A stretch of DNA of 64,000 bases from Perca fluviatilis (GCF_010015445.1 NC_053112.1:32467998-32531997); one strand, 5' to 3'. Positions 38,876 to 52,138 are shown, numbered from the stretch's first letter. The notes: generated from the sequence alone by a model not told the origin. Numbers and translations are program-made.

Positions 38876-40204
38876 TTTACAGAATGATGGCAGTGCATAA
38901 GAAGCATACTATAATTGAGTCGTCCCTGGTTTGATTTTTTGGCCGGAGAGCTTTGTCTAATGCCATACCCCTCTCTCACTCCCACTATCTAAAAAAGGAA
39001 TCATTCAGAAAAAAAACTTGAAGAAAAAAGTCAATTTAAAAATTGCAGTGAGTACTATCGGATGTCACTGGACCCATGGATTTTCAAAGACAGAAGTTTA
39101 CGAGTCAAGGAGGGTCTAACGACAGGTTGCGCTGCATTATGGGAAGTGCAAGATCCAGTTTTTTTGGAGCATGACCCATATTACAGACTTAAAGTCAGCA
39201 TGTCACAGCCTCCTTTTAATCAAGTCCTCCAACTTATGGAAGAGCGAGGACTTTAAGCATTCAAGCTAATTTGATGAAATTCAAAAATGTTGTATTCAAG
39301 ATTACTAGTCAATGCAGTACAATATTCCAAAGGGGTGGCTATCCTTAATGCAAACATTGATAATAAACGACAAACAAATTTAGTTTGAGATGAATGTCTA
39401 CAAATCTAGCCTCACTGATGCAAACCTAAATCTTGTGAGCTCAGTGTTCGTGATGAGATGTAGGATGGCTTTGCAAGGCTGCTGCAAATTAGTCCTTGGT
39501 GTAAACTCTCCAAGGAAGACATGGAAATCCTTCCTTCCCACTCCAAAATACGAGCCATAAAACTCTGGCAGCACCTTCACAAAGCTGACCATAATTCTGT
39601 CAAACATAAAGCTTTATTCGGCAACGCCACATCTCCCAATAAAAACTCTCTAACTCAATTTGCTTTACATCTCAAAAACAATGCTGACATCAGACAACAA
39701 TAACTCTCAAGCACAACTACAGCACAATAACTGAGTGTTGAATTGTGGAATTTGACAAAAAATTACAAAACAAACAAAAATGTAATTTCCAACTAAAGTA
39801 TTTATTCAGCCCATTCTTTGAACACTTAAAATATAAATAATCCTAAACAGGTATTAGCATGAAGTTGTATTTCTATCTGTGGCATTTGGGCTGCAGAGCA
39901 ATGTTGAGCGATCTCTGTATTGGTTGAAACTTATGTTGTACCTGCACACACATAAAGATGCATATAAACGCTGCGAGTATGGGGATGGCCATCATACACA
40001 TTTTTGCCCACTGCAGTGGGCAGTAATATAAATCAACAGTGAGTAGCGTTAACACAGGTCGATGTAAACAATTCAGGTTTTAAACATTCAAATGCAAATG
40101 TTTTCTGGTGTAGAAAATGCAATTAGTATATGTATAGTCTTAAAGATCAGTTTTGGTGAAACACACTGAATATGAGAAAATCAAGTGAGCGACTGAGTCA
40201 ATTA

Positions 40205-40390
40205 TGAGGAGATGGGCAAGACCAAAACAGAGCTAATGGTTGTGTGAATATTGGACATTCATAAGGTGGCAGACACACATGACTCCAAATGAATGCTTAT
40301 GTCCGTGATGTATGTGAGATGATCAGCGTGGAGTTCTGCCCCCAAGTGACCAAAAATCTGATCAGTACAGCTTTAAATAGTGCATTTGAA
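40205..40390 (+). repeat. Dispersed teleost repeat family, copy 3
   Basis: Landmarks AGACCAAAACAGAGCTAATG, GTGAATATTGGACATTCAT, AAGGTGGCAGACACACATGA and CTCCAAATGAATGCTTATGT are in the family order. Confidence 0.6.
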
Positions 40391-40477
40391 ATCACATTTA
40401 GTCATCCCTTTTTGTATTCAAAGCTAATCTTGACATGTTTTTTTTTTTAAATATATTGTTAATAGTTTTTTTTTCTT

Positions 40478-40659
40478 TTTGGGGGGCATTTTCAGCCTTT
40501 ATTTTGACAGGACAGATGAAGACATGAAAGGGGAGAGAGAGAGGGGAATGACATGCAGCAAAGGACCACAGGTTGGAGTTGAACCCTGGCCCACTGCATC
40601 TAGGAGTAAACCTCTATATATGGGCACCCACTCTACCAACTGAGCTATCCAGGCACCCA
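40478..40659 (-). mobile_element. tRNA-derived SINE
   Basis: The minus strand begins GGTGCCTGGATAGCTCAGTT with a tRNA-like A box (TAGCTCAGTTGGTAGAG) and has a B-box-like GGGTTCAACTCC ~45 nt later. The body contains CTGCATGTCATTCCCCTCTC and the tail contains CTGTCCTGTCAAAATAAAGG. It is a SINE, not a functional tRNA, because the acceptor stem is not closed and SINE body follows. Confidence 0.85.
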
Positions 40660-41860
40660 GTATTTTTTTTATTCTTAAAAGGAAGAAAAGGGTATTCCGT
40701 CAAATTAATGTAAAACTAATGAAACCACAAATGTAGAATATAAATGTCTCCCTTTTGGTTTCAGTTTTTCTTGTCAAAGGAGACACAGGACATTAACAGA
40801 GAAGATATTTATGCTGTAGCAGACAAAAAAAACATTTAATTTCAGCTGGACTTTAATCCACTTGGTGAATGCCAGGGAAAGACTGTGGTCGAAACAAAAA
40901 CATGGGTAATTTTAAGCTGTTTCGGCAAACAACCAATACTATCAGTTCATCTGAATCTTATTACTGACCTTGTTTATATATATATATATATATTGCTTTC
41001 ACTAAATGACTTTTTCACTTGTGCTATTGCACCTAATGCTGACTGCATTGGATAACAAGATGTAAGCCAAAGAAACCTTTTCTGCTTTCCAAAACTATAG
41101 TGACTCTGATCTAGAAGCCAAATTTTCCTGGAGAACCCACACCACAGTAATTCCATTAGTTTAACAGCCACTTATCCCAGTGTAGACATTCCTTCAAGAC
41201 ACTACAGTATGTGTCTGTTTGCCTACGATAGAGCGGAGAGAGGGGGGAGGTGAACATCAGGCGGAGAATGCCACAGAAAGTATTGATACCAAGATTTAAA
41301 AAAAAAATTGGCCTCAGTAATATGCCCCTTGTAAAGTCAGCTGTCGCAGAGGAAACACTATCGGCAGAGATTGCCAAGACTGTGGTCCGCTTGGTGCCGC
41401 TGCCCTGGGGATGGTTGTAGTGAAGAACGCTAATGGATCGAAGCACACATACTTGTACTCAGTCATACTGTACAGCCACTCTGATTTGAAATATTCAAGC
41501 CAGCACTCTTGCCTGTCTATTAATATTTACTTCAACAAGCACTACACACAGTCTGCTCATGGTGCTCTGGGGATGCATGTGACTTTTACTGTTGTTGGCT
41601 CATTTAGATTCAAGATCGCCACAAACACAAAAGGTACATATGTAGTCCATATCGCATATTGAGATACAGCGGATACCAAATAGTTCACTATAGACTTATG
41701 TTATGCAAATGATAATGGAGAATGAGCTGTAGAACTTGAAAGATTAAAGGGATATTTTATTTAAGCATGGACATTTTGAAAGACAGAATGGATAGGGAGC
41801 ATAGATTCTTTGAATTCTGACTTTGGAAGAGTTACAAAATAAATAGCATTGGCTTAAAAA

Positions 41861-42020
41861 TCATTCACCTGGTTGGGCGTGCGCCCCATGTGCAAAGGCT
41901 AAGTCCTCACCGGTTTGATTCCGACCTGAGGCCCATTTTCTGCATGTCGTTCCCCCTCTCTTTCTCCCCTCTCCTGTCTTAAGCTGTCCTGTCAAATAAA
42001 GACCTAAAAATGCCCCCAAA
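41861..42020 (+). mobile_element. tRNA-derived SINE, second copy
   Basis: A box region CCTGGTTGGGCGTGCGCC, B box CCGGTTTGATTCC, body TTCTGCATGTCGTTCCCCCT, tail CTGTCCTGTCAAATAAAGAC followed by A-rich sequence. Opposite orientation to the copy at 40478. Confidence 0.85.
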
Positions 42021-43296
42021 AAATATTTAAAAAGAAAATATCATAAGAATTCATAGTTGAGCTGTGAACTCAACCAGTGTGAAAATGGAAGCTATGGGTT
42101 ACCTGGCAGCATTTTTGGGCTGCCTTTCTCACTCCCATTATAATGACATGGATGACAGATGCCAGCCCTCCTGCCAAAGGCCGCTGCAGCATGCATGAAT
42201 CACGCCGCAGCTGTCACAGCACCCTGGCCCTGACCTAATTAAACAATTAGGGCATTTGGTTAACAATCAGTCACCGTCAAAGGACAAATGTAGGCTAAAT
42301 GGAGTCAGTCATATGGCAGTGCAGGGTGAATAGAAATAGAGTCTAGGAGAAAAGAGGTCAAACGTGTGTTGTTTTTTTTTAAACAATCTGACAGTGTGAC
42401 AGTTTCTGTAGAGAACGAACCTATGGGCTGAGATGTCAAACAGGATCCAAGCATCGTCACGTCTGAAGTAAAACCTAAACATTTTGCACACCATACCAAC
42501 CACGAGCAAATTGACAGAATGAATTATGTAATGAGGGACCGCAGATTTCTGCTCACATTTGTACATATGTCTGTAGGGCTGCTTTATTGCCGTTTTTAAA
42601 CCACATTATCTAATTGTTTGAAATAAACACTTTTTAACATGACAGCACTCAGAGGGCAGATCTCCACCAATGCTTATCTTCCAAGTTCGCTGATACTTTT
42701 CAACATTGCACCATTCAAATAAGAGACATAGCTATTCGAAAGTAGCTAAAATGTGGCCTGATGGTGTCAGAGGAAATGCCCTGAGGTCACCAAAATCATC
42801 TAGTTTATTTCTGTTCAGGTCTACAGCAAAAAGTGTGTGTTCATGACTGAGGGGTCAGGAGATACACTTATTTGAAAATTGAAATGTTGGCCGGGTGGGA
42901 AGGTCACTAAAATCAATATGTTTCTTTTGTTGGGAGTTTGAATGTACATGGCAAATGTTGTACCAATCAAGCCGTAAGTTGTGGAAATAGCCTCGTCACA
43001 GTCATATAAACCAAAGACGGACGGAGGCGATCACATTGCCGTTGCTCCCTGGCAGAAGTGATGAATAAATCCAATAATGCAGACATGCCATTTGACATAA
43101 AAAACTGTTAACAATTATTTAGTGTGACTTCAGTTCAAGACAGTTACGAGGGTTTTAACCAGACTGTTGTACTGACTACACAGACTCGAACTCAGTGACC
43201 CATGTTTCCCTGTGTAGGTCACTAGAGGTAGAGAGTGGGAGAGAATGAGAATGACTATGGAGGCAGAGTGGCAAACAAGGATGATGTGGGAGAGAG

Positions 43297-43345
<49 letters not shown>

Positions 43346-43357
43346 AAAAAAAAAAAA
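43297..43357 (+). repeat. Poly-A tract, ~61 bp with one G
   Basis: The A run is interrupted once by G at ~43333 and bordered by GA-rich sequence. No obvious retroelement body precedes it. Confidence 0.95.
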
Positions 43358-43631
43358 GAAAGAGAGAAAGATTTTACTGCAAACAGGCCTGGGGGATTTA
43401 ATCACAGTAAAACATTGAACTCTTATTGGGGGTATCAAAACATTTTATGAGAGCAGCTGTGCCAAACTGTAGCACCACAACGGTGTCCCATTCCAAGATA
43501 AATCAGCAGTAGTCCTCCAGATCACCTTATGTGTCTCATTTGAAACCCCAACTACTGTGCAACTGGCAAGAAATGTTTTATCCCATGTAAAGAATCAGTT
43601 ACAGCATAGGACTTCATGAGTAAATGCTTAA

Positions 43632-43996
43632 AGGTGCACTATGAGTTCCTGCACGACGTCACTTCTGTTGACGTTCCAAGTAAATATCAAACAAAACAGG
43701 ACAAGCTCGCCCCTCCCCCCATGTTTCCATAACTGTCATGACTAACTGACTAACTGTCACTAACCCCCACCCCCTCCCCCAACCATCTTGTCGGTGATTG
43801 GTTGGAACGTGGTTTGTTTTATTTTGGTGCACAGCCTGTGCCCCTAGTGTTTGTTTGACGTTTACGACCCCTGTGTTGTCTCCCGAGACCGGGCTTTTTC
43901 ACAGTGTATTCAGGGGGCAGGCAGCTAGCGGATCAAGGAGAGATGCCTACGATTTGAGATGAATGAAATCGTGCTGAAACCATGCAGGAACTCAGG
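43632..43996. mobile_element. Degenerate MITE beginning after TTAA
   Basis: It starts AGGTGCACTATGAGTTCCTG after TTAA (43628-43631). An inverted match TGCAGGAACTCA occurs at 43983-43994, beyond which the expected right terminus is diverged. The boundaries on the right are approximate. Confidence 0.5.
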
Positions 43997-45664
43997 GGGC
44001 TATAAGCTATAAGGAACTTCCAGTTAGTGTTGATTTTGGCGGCCCCTTTGGACAAAAGTGGTAGTGGTTTTACCACACCTGCTGTTGTAAAGTTCTTTTC
44101 TTTATGGTGCTGTATTACCCACTGTATTACTGAGTTTGTGTTACCGGGAGGCCATATAATTGCGATGAATGTTTTGCTCAGACAGAAAATCATTCATTTA
44201 CAATAACAGAGTACGTTCCCGATGCATTGTTGTGCATTTCAAATGTTGTATACAGTAACTTAGTAACTACTTTGGATGTATTGTGAGCTAAACCATGTGT
44301 CACTGTCACTGTTTCACAAGCCAAAGCATTAAGCAAGAGTTTGTTGTAGCAACTAACGTAATAATAAACTGACACCCAAGGACGCTATACACTTTATTAT
44401 TACAGGGGGACTAAAAGAAAATAGTAGGAAAACACAAACACGGACTGAAATAAAAAGTGGGCGCTAAATGGAAAGTGGACATGATTTCATGTAGGCTACT
44501 GACGTACAACCACATCTCGCATTGAAAAGTAAATTTATGAAAGATCCTGATCCAAAACGTCTGGAATGAGGCACCGAGAGCCACGAGAAAGAGAGAGATA
44601 GAAAGAGGTCCTAGAGGCATCTTGCTTTGAAAATATGCAACGAAAAACTTCAACAGCCTGTCTTCAAAATGTCTGTCCAGAAACAATGTTGTGGTTACAA
44701 TGGATAATCCACAGATCTCACTGTGAACTTTTTTCAGTGGACTTTCTACCCAAAAAATATCCTGTTCATAGTGCGTTCTGGAGGTTATCCATGGTGATAC
44801 TTTCTGGAAAGAGATGTTGCTGTTGAATTCATTGCTGCATATATTCTTTGTTTTAATGCTGTGAGCACAAAAATGTAGGTGGTGACAGTTTCATAGACGG
44901 ATATCTCAAAACCTGGGCACATAAAACCCAAAAATATCATGGCTATACCTCTGGAGGAAAAAGAGAAAAATCACCCTGTTCCTTTAAATTGTAGTGTTAC
45001 AAATGTTACAATGTTAAATTCAGTGCCATTACTTTCTAAAATGGTGGCATTGCTTTAAATTTCTGTGATTATGGCAAACCACATTTGAAATGGATACATG
45101 AATATTTCTAACACTAACCCGAAGCTTCCAAACATGCAAGGTTCCAGGGCCAAACTCAGATGGACAGATATGAAATGAGCAACAGATGGCTAGAATTGAT
45201 GAGGAGAGGAGAACGACACTATCGAGAAGAGCCAAAGAGGCGTTCGGCTGAATTCAGTCCTCTTGTCTCCATCATAATAAACCATTCATTTCACTAGTCA
45301 GAGGAGAGCACTCCTTAAAAACAAGAGCCAATATCTGCTCATCCCTGAGTGATTCACTACAGATTATGTATCCTTTTACACACACATACACACATGTACA
45401 CTGCGCAGACATTAAGAACCTCTGCTGCATTCATTACTTAAAGATGAAAGCAACCTTAAATCTTTACAACTAACTCTAAGAGAATCATCACCCAACTCTG
45501 CAGTTCCTGCAACTGTATGGGCCATTTTGGCCTCTTTCAGTGCATTGTTTGGGTTGCAAATTTATTGTCCTGGTTCAGTTCCGCTCTCATCTGCATCGTT
45601 TCCAACTGTAGCAGGCAGCTGTTTAAGTGAAAAAGCTCTAATTAACCGGCTGTATGCAACCTAG

Positions 45665-45870
45665 AGTTAGAGACTAGCTGGTGAACACAGTTGAGCATTT
45701 AGCAGCTAAAGAGCCAGATATTTCTCAATTGGAGTTGGTGGAGATCAACACAGCGATACAAAGGATGTGACTTTTGGCTTTAAATTCACCAAAAAGCCAG
45801 AAATAAGACTTTAAATGATTGCTAATGTTGCTTCATGCCTGCTGGGTGTGTAAACAGGCAACCGTTTGCT
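45665..45870 (+). repeat. Dispersed teleost repeat family, copy 4
   Basis: Landmarks GAGCATTTAGCAGCTAAAGA, AGTTGGTGGAGATCAACAC, ATTCACCAAAAAGCCAGAAA and ATTGCTAATGTTGCTTCATG, then TGGGTGTGTAAACAGGCAAC. Confidence 0.65.
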
Positions 45871-46756
45871 AACAGTTTTCCCATATCAACTTTATAAGGT
45901 GATATGTATTGTATTGTAGAAGTGAGAACTGGGTAAATGTCCTCACATTGCATTACTAATAGTGAGTTGTGACAGTGAGCCAGCATGCACAATACCAGCA
46001 CCCTAAAATAAAAGCAGCTAAATGGAATTCAGCCATTCATTTTATTATACAAACCTGTGTTTTTCCTGCTGTGACATGGTAAAATGTCATCCTGTGAGTC
46101 TTGACATGTAACTATTACCCATAGTAAAAGCAACACACACACATACACACATACACTCACACACTGGATTCCTACTATAGCCTATATGGTTCACTCATTG
46201 TTGTACTCACTCCTGTATCGTGCGTATAGGGAATTATTCACTGAGCAAAGCCCGGTTCTCTGGAAGCTCACAGCAGAGATCGTGAGGAGACCCGTTACCT
46301 AGCAACCACTGTGATTGTCTCATGCTCCAGGTATAACTTCCGCGAAGAAGGTAGCCCCATGTGAACCAAGCAGGCACTACACTATTCAAAACCTTGTTAT
46401 TCTTGTATTTCAAGAAAAGGATGCTGAACACACACCGTGTTTATGCAAAAGCAGCAGCTGGTGAGCTTCAAGGTTTAAGAGAGAATATCAAGGGCTCAAG
46501 AGGTTTTCTCCCTGGTATCACATTGGCTAATCAATCAAGCATCACTCTCTTGCTCCACACTTTCACATTCTGTGATCCATGTTATAATTAATCACAGAGA
46601 ACACTAATCAATCTTGTTTCTTACTGTAAGTTTCAAGCCAGACATCTTTGCAACAAAGCAACAGTCAATCACCTGCAGCTAGATCAAATTTGTAGAAAGG
46701 CAGGGGCAAAAATCTTACCACACAATATTCTATCTCAGTACACGGCTTAGTCTTAA

Positions 46757-46761
<5 letters not shown>

Positions 46762-46847
<86 letters not shown>
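46762..46847 (+). repeat. (CA)n microsatellite, ~86 bp
   Basis: Uninterrupted CA run. Confidence 0.97.
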
Positions 46848-46848
<1 letters not shown>

Positions 46849-47224
46849 CAAAATGCATTTATTAACTTACAAACAGGAAAATGGCCCCCAACTAATCAAT
46901 TTAATATGCTTTCCTTCTCTCCCTCTGTACTCGTTACATTATAAATCATACTACTTTTTTTTGTAAATATATCAATACATAGTGTGTGAATCTACAGGAA
47001 TAGCCTGACAAGCCAGACCCCCATGGGTGCGTCTTGATTTCTAGGCTTGTACAGGGATCTAGTAAGTGCCACATTTTCCAAACGCATGCCTCTAAAGTAG
47101 TTAGAGCCCCTAAAAAATTTGGTATTTCTCTATAACATTAAATACCCATGACTAAATGTGCAATATTTGCCAAGTTTGGCAAAAACATCTGTAGAAGTTA
47201 TTTTTTTAAGTTTAGCAATTAAAA

Positions 47225-47478
47225 ACTTAGCTTATCTGTTTCATCAGGACTATTACTCATCACTAATAGAAGAAAATAAGAACAACCCAAGGTTTCTTTT
47301 CAGCACTGTGGCCAGGCTGACAGAGAGTCACAGCTCTAGTGAGCCTTCTATTCCTATAACTCTGAGTAGTGACGCCTTTATGAGCTTCTTTAATGATAAA
47401 ATTATAACAATTAGAGATAAAATTCATCACCTCTTGCCCTCAACCTCTAATGGTTCACCTTTAAATGCAGGACGCTAG
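47225..47478 (+). pseudogene. L2 pre-RT coding fragment
   Basis: The translated segment [20 protein letters not shown] followed by [15 protein letters not shown] is typical of the region just N-terminal to the RT of teleost L2-type LINEs. The frame ends at a stop at 47476-47478, and about 60 nt of degenerate sequence separates it from the RT frame. Homology to the left of ~47225 is unclear, so the 5' truncation point is approximate. Confidence 0.75.
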
Positions 47479-47540
47479 AAAGAACGACAAGACCTGACAT
47501 ATACTTAGACTGCTTTTATCCTATAGACCTGCAACAATTA

Positions 47541-48264
47541 ATGTTAAAGGCTAAGCCATCTACCTGTCTCTTAGACCCCATCCCAACGAGGTTACTTAAA
47601 GAAGCGTTACCCGTGGTTAACACTTCATTATTAGATATGATCAATATGTCTTTATTAACAGGCTATGTACCGCAGTCATTTAAAGTAGCTGTGATAAAAC
47701 CTCTTCTGAAAAAACCCACCCTCGATCCTGAGGTCTTAGCCAACTATAGACCTATATGTAATCTCCCCTTTCTCTCCAAGATCCTTGAGAAGGTAGTCGC
47801 TAATCTGTTATGTGATTTTCTACATAGGAATAGTTTATTTGAGGACTTTCAGTCAGGATTTAGAATGCATCATAGCACAGAGACGGCACTGGTGAAAATT
47901 ACTAACAACTTTCTAACTGCTTCAGACAAAGGACTCCGTACTTGTCTTACTAGATCTTAGTGCTGCATTCAACACTATTGACCATACCATCCTGTTACAG
48001 ATACTGGAACATTTAGTTGGCATTAAAGGAATCGCACTAAGCTGGTTTAAGTATTTCTCTGATGAATCTCAATTTGTTAATGTTAACGATGAATCCTCCA
48101 GGCACGCTAAAGTAAACCATGGTGTTCCACAAGGCTCAGTGCTTAGACCAATTCTATTCTTCTTATATATGCTTCCTCTCGGCAATATTATTAGGAAATA
48201 CTCAATTAACTTTCACTGTTATGCGGATAACACCCAAATATACCTATCAATCAAGCCAGACTAA
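47541..48264 (+). pseudogene. L2-type reverse transcriptase fragment with YADN in place of YADD
   Basis: The first frame (47541-~47935) carries LLDPIPTRLLKEALP, VIKPLLKKPTLDPEVLANYRP and FEDFQSGFRMHHSTETALVK. After a +1 shift the frame resumes as VLLDLSAAFNTIDHTILL (motif A) and continues unbroken through HGVPQGSVLRPILFFLYMLPL (motif B) to CYADNTQIYLS. The catalytic box at 48220-48231 reads YADN, losing the second metal-binding Asp. The stop is at 48262-48264, where the L2 protein would normally run on into the segment now split by the MITE. Confidence 0.88.
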
Positions 48265-48299
48265 ACCAGTCAGTTAGTTAAACTTCAAGTATGCATTAA

Positions 48300-48582
48300 A
48301 GGTCCCATGACATGGTGCTCTTTGGATGCTTTTATTTAGGCCTTAGTGGTCCCCTAATACTGTATATGAAGTCTCTTTCCCGAAATGCATGACACTAGAG
48401 CCAGTCCCACAATGAGCTTTCCTTAGTATGTGCCATTTCTGTGAATGTAGCTATTGAGGAGGAGAGGGGGGTGGCCTTGACCAACTGCCACTTTACTGCC
48501 ACTGGGGGACCATAGGCAGGCTGGGGGAATGCATATTAAGTTAAAAAAGCTCAAAAAGTGAAATTGTCATGCCATGGGACCT
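48300..48582 (+). mobile_element. 283-bp MITE with TTAA target duplication (inside the L2)
   Basis: Terminal inverted repeats start AGGTCCCATG and end CATGGGACCT. They are flanked by TTAA at 48296-48299 and TTAA at 48583-48586. Deleting the element plus one TTAA rejoins the L2 codons CIK and DIKSWM exactly. The TTAA duplication suggests piggyBac-like or Kolobok-like mobilisation; the superfamily is not proven. It is an internally deleted relative of the 500-bp copy at 17989. Confidence 0.9.
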
Positions 48583-48586
48583 TTAA

Positions 48587-49117
48587 AGATATAAAATCAT
48601 GGATGACCTGCAATTTTCTGATGTTAAACTCAGACAAAACTGGAGTTATTGTGCTGGGCCCTAAACACCTCCGAACCTTATTATCTAAAGATATAGCTAC
48701 TCTGGATGGTATTGTCCTGGCTTCCAGCACTACTGTCAGAAATCTAGGAGTTATTTTTGATCAGGATATATCCTTTAACGCACACTTAAAACAAACCTCA
48801 AGAACAGCCTTTTTATCAGGTTGCTCAAATAAGTCCCTTAAGACTCTCCAGCTGATCCAGAATGCTGCAGCGCGGGTTCTGACAAGAACTAAGAAAAGAG
48901 ATGATATTTCTCCTGTATTAGCTTCTCTGCAATGGCTTCCTGTAAAATCCAGGATTGAATTTAAAATCCTTCTCCTGACATACAAAGCTCTAAATGGTCA
49001 AGCACCATCATATCTTGAAGAGCTCATAGTACCCTATTGTCAGACAGAAAGAATGCAAAGCTCCTTGTGGTTCCTAGAGTCTCTAAAAGAAAAAGAATGG
49101 GAGCCAGAGCCTTCAGC

Positions 49118-49122
<5 letters not shown>
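48587..49122 (+). pseudogene. L2 C-terminal coding fragment
   Basis: The L2 frame resumes directly after the MITE as DIKSWMTCNFLMLNSDKT and runs through IVLGPKHL, NLGVIFDQDISFNAHLKQ, LIQNAAARVLTRTKKRDDIS and SLQWLPVKSRIEFKILLLTY. Between SRTAF and LSGCSN about 35 residues usual for the family seem to be missing, without a frame change. The frame stops where the antisense insertion with the TAGA-type repeat begins. Confidence 0.8.
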
Positions 49123-49620
<498 letters not shown>

Positions 49621-49636
49621 CATCGAAGCTGGCGGA

Positions 49637-50415
49637 AACTTAAAACTCTCCTCTTTGATAAAGCTTATAGTTAGGGAGCGAGGAGTTGCGGGGGGAGGGT
49701 GTATGTTAAAGACACGGCACCCCTTCTCTTCTCTGCTTCTCTTCATAGTTGTCAGATTCATCTACCAACCCTAATAGAACTGGTTCAGGTTTGCCTTGCA
49801 CCAGCTCTTAATTATGCTGTTATAGGCCGGAGGACTTCCTTCCTTTGACACACTGAGCTCCTCTCCCCTCTCGCTTTCCATCTGTGTGCATCCATGTCCC
49901 AGAAATGCTTGTTACTAACCTAGCTCTGGGGAGCTTATTCCCCGGATCCCTTATGTTTTTTGTCGCCCAGCAGTTTTCCTTGGATTAGGGTGGCACCTAA
50001 ATCATGGTTGCAGCTGTTGCCATGGTCCTGCCCCGTGCTCTGCAGTGCCCTGCTATGCCCTGCTATGTCCCACAAACTATTATTTCTAGTCATAGTTCCA
50101 TTATCTTTATTGTGACTATTATTGGCACTGTTCATCACACCCCGAACCGGCATCATCAGACACCACCTACCAAGAACCTGAGTCTGTCCGAGGTTTCTCC
50201 CTAAAAGGAAGTTTTCCTCACCACCCGAGGTTTCTCCCTCAAAGGAAGTTTTTCCTTGCCACTGTCGCACTAAATGCTTGCTCTTGGGGGAATTACTAGA
50301 ATTGTTGGGTCTTTGTAAATTATAGTGTGGTCTAGACCTACTCTATCTGTAAAGTGTCTTGAGATAACTCTTGTTATGATTTGATACTGTAAATAAAATT
50401 GAATTGAATTTAATT
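49637..50415 (+). mobile_element. L2 terminal coding scrap and 3' UTR
   Basis: The sequence resumes with CTTAAAACTCTCCTCTTTGA, a conserved L2 stretch just before the ORF end. It proceeds through two related GAGGTTTCTCCCT-AAAGGAAGTTTT blocks (~50190-50255) and ends in TAAATAAAATTGAATTGAAT. No polyA is added; the short A/T repeat is the usual tail type for this group. Confidence 0.8.
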
Positions 50416-50574
50416 GTGTGGGTGTTGTTTGATTAGCTTTGATTGACAGCGGGCTGACAATATAAGCAAACAACCCCACAACTGTCATCATATTCTGTAT
50501 TCATAAATATTGCAACACCTGATGATACATCCTTCAGAAGAACATGACACACCTTTTTCCAACTAAATCCAACC

Positions 50575-51005
50575 CACTTTAAAGCAGTGAAAAGGGCACA
50601 GATGAGTTAAACCAACCAGAATTGGCCATGAATTTCACGAGTCAATCACAGTATGGCATCCCTTCTTTAGTTCTTCTCTCTGCTGCTGTCAATTGTCATT
50701 TTAGGCAAAGCGTGCAACCCTCCTCTTCTCCTTTCACCTCCAGTCATTGTCACCCGCGGCACCCTGGGTCTTCCTCCGACAGACCGCTCCCGTCGGCTCC
50801 TTCGGTCCGGTCTTCGGGCTCCTTCACCACCACCACCAGTGTCTAGACTCCATCAGGGGGATATGCCTTGGCTTCTCTACCCCTTTAAATTTATTTTTAT
50901 AACGATGGAGTCTAATCTCCAAAGACTCTGTACATTTCATATTATGCATATGTACAAATAAACCTTTGCATATTTGCAACGAAGTCTCTCCTGATTGAAT
51001 TGTTA
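50575..51005 (+). repeat. LTR-like dispersed repeat, copy 1
   Basis: It shares a ~430-bp colinear sequence with 52500-52905. Shared landmarks: the CAGAATTGGCCA motif near the start, GCAACCCTCCTC, ACCAGTGTCTAG, GGCTTCTCTACCCCTTTAAA-type, an ACATTTCATATTATGC stretch, AATAAA, then TTTGCATAT-TGCAACGAAG and TCTCCTGATTGAA. Promoter-like and polyA-like signals in one non-coding unit suggest a solo LTR. The ends are not exact. Confidence 0.6.
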
Positions 51006-52138
51006 TGGGTTGACTACCTTGAATGTGGGGATGTCTTTGCTGAAAGTGATAGTTCTATACTGTAAATATGCAAAATATAAAAATATATGTGTTTAAAAGC
51101 CTGTCTTCACTGTAACATCTTTCTTATCCTCATAATGCTAAACTTTTACATTTTACTGCATATAAATATGCCTCTAACCTTATATAGATTTCTTATATTG
51201 TGACCACCACCATCTGTCTAATCTCAAACAGCTATATTTTGATACAATAAGTGCAAGGATATTTGATTCCCTGGGGGATTCTGTGTCAGATAGCTCCAGG
51301 TATACTTCAACCAAGAGTGTGTTCAACATTTTGGTGAAGTGGGCTCTAGACAGAACACCTACTGACTCCCAGGAGAGAAAGGAAGGAAAGAGAGAGATAT
51401 TTGAAGTGGTACTAACTGATGTTGAGGGCCAAGGCCTGGGAAACAGTGCCATCTATTGATTGTGCTTCCTACCTGCTGTAACGTTGCAGGGATGCATGTT
51501 TGTGGGGTTTAACACACGTACTACAATTGTCAGCAAAGGTTTAATAGAGGCATTTCTTTCCCCAGCCATCATGTATTCTCCCTGTTATTCCGCTCAGACA
51601 CATGGTTTGCCCAATATTCAGAAACTTACTGCAAATACTGTAATGCATAGCTGAACACTGTTGAATATTGATAAATACTGTGAGACAATATCAAGGCATA
51701 TGTAAGCTACAACAGCAGTGATTTACTTACATTTTTAGTATTATTCATAGTTTGTTTGAGGGTTTTTTTATGAAGTTTTTTTTCTTACAATTTGTTAAAT
51801 CTTTGTGTTTTGTGTCTTTGTGATGCCTTCATAATCCAATAATTTTCCAACATGATATACATATAAATGGTATTCTCTGCAGGCAATGTTGTCTCTATCC
51901 CATAATCATATGTTGCAACATTTGAATAATATCAAACTCTTATTAGGGATCAGGGTGATAGTGTGGATCCAGGAAAAGGGATTTTTACAAGTATTTTCTT
52001 TCTTTCATTATTTATTTACCAGTAATATACATTACTATATGTTCCAATATATATTAGCATGTCTAAACACTATATACAAATTTAATAAATTGTTTACTAC
52101 TATAATGTAGTTGTATATCAGAATAAGGACATTTTTAA

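Noticed and set aside
39062..39256. 64-codon ORF beginning MSLDPWIFKD
   Set aside because: It is short, matches no family I know, and has no splice or promoter context. It is most likely chance or an old repeat.
40561..40660. Functional tRNA gene
   Set aside because: The A and B boxes are present, but the sequence runs on into a SINE body and tail shared with two other copies, and no closed acceptor stem is seen.
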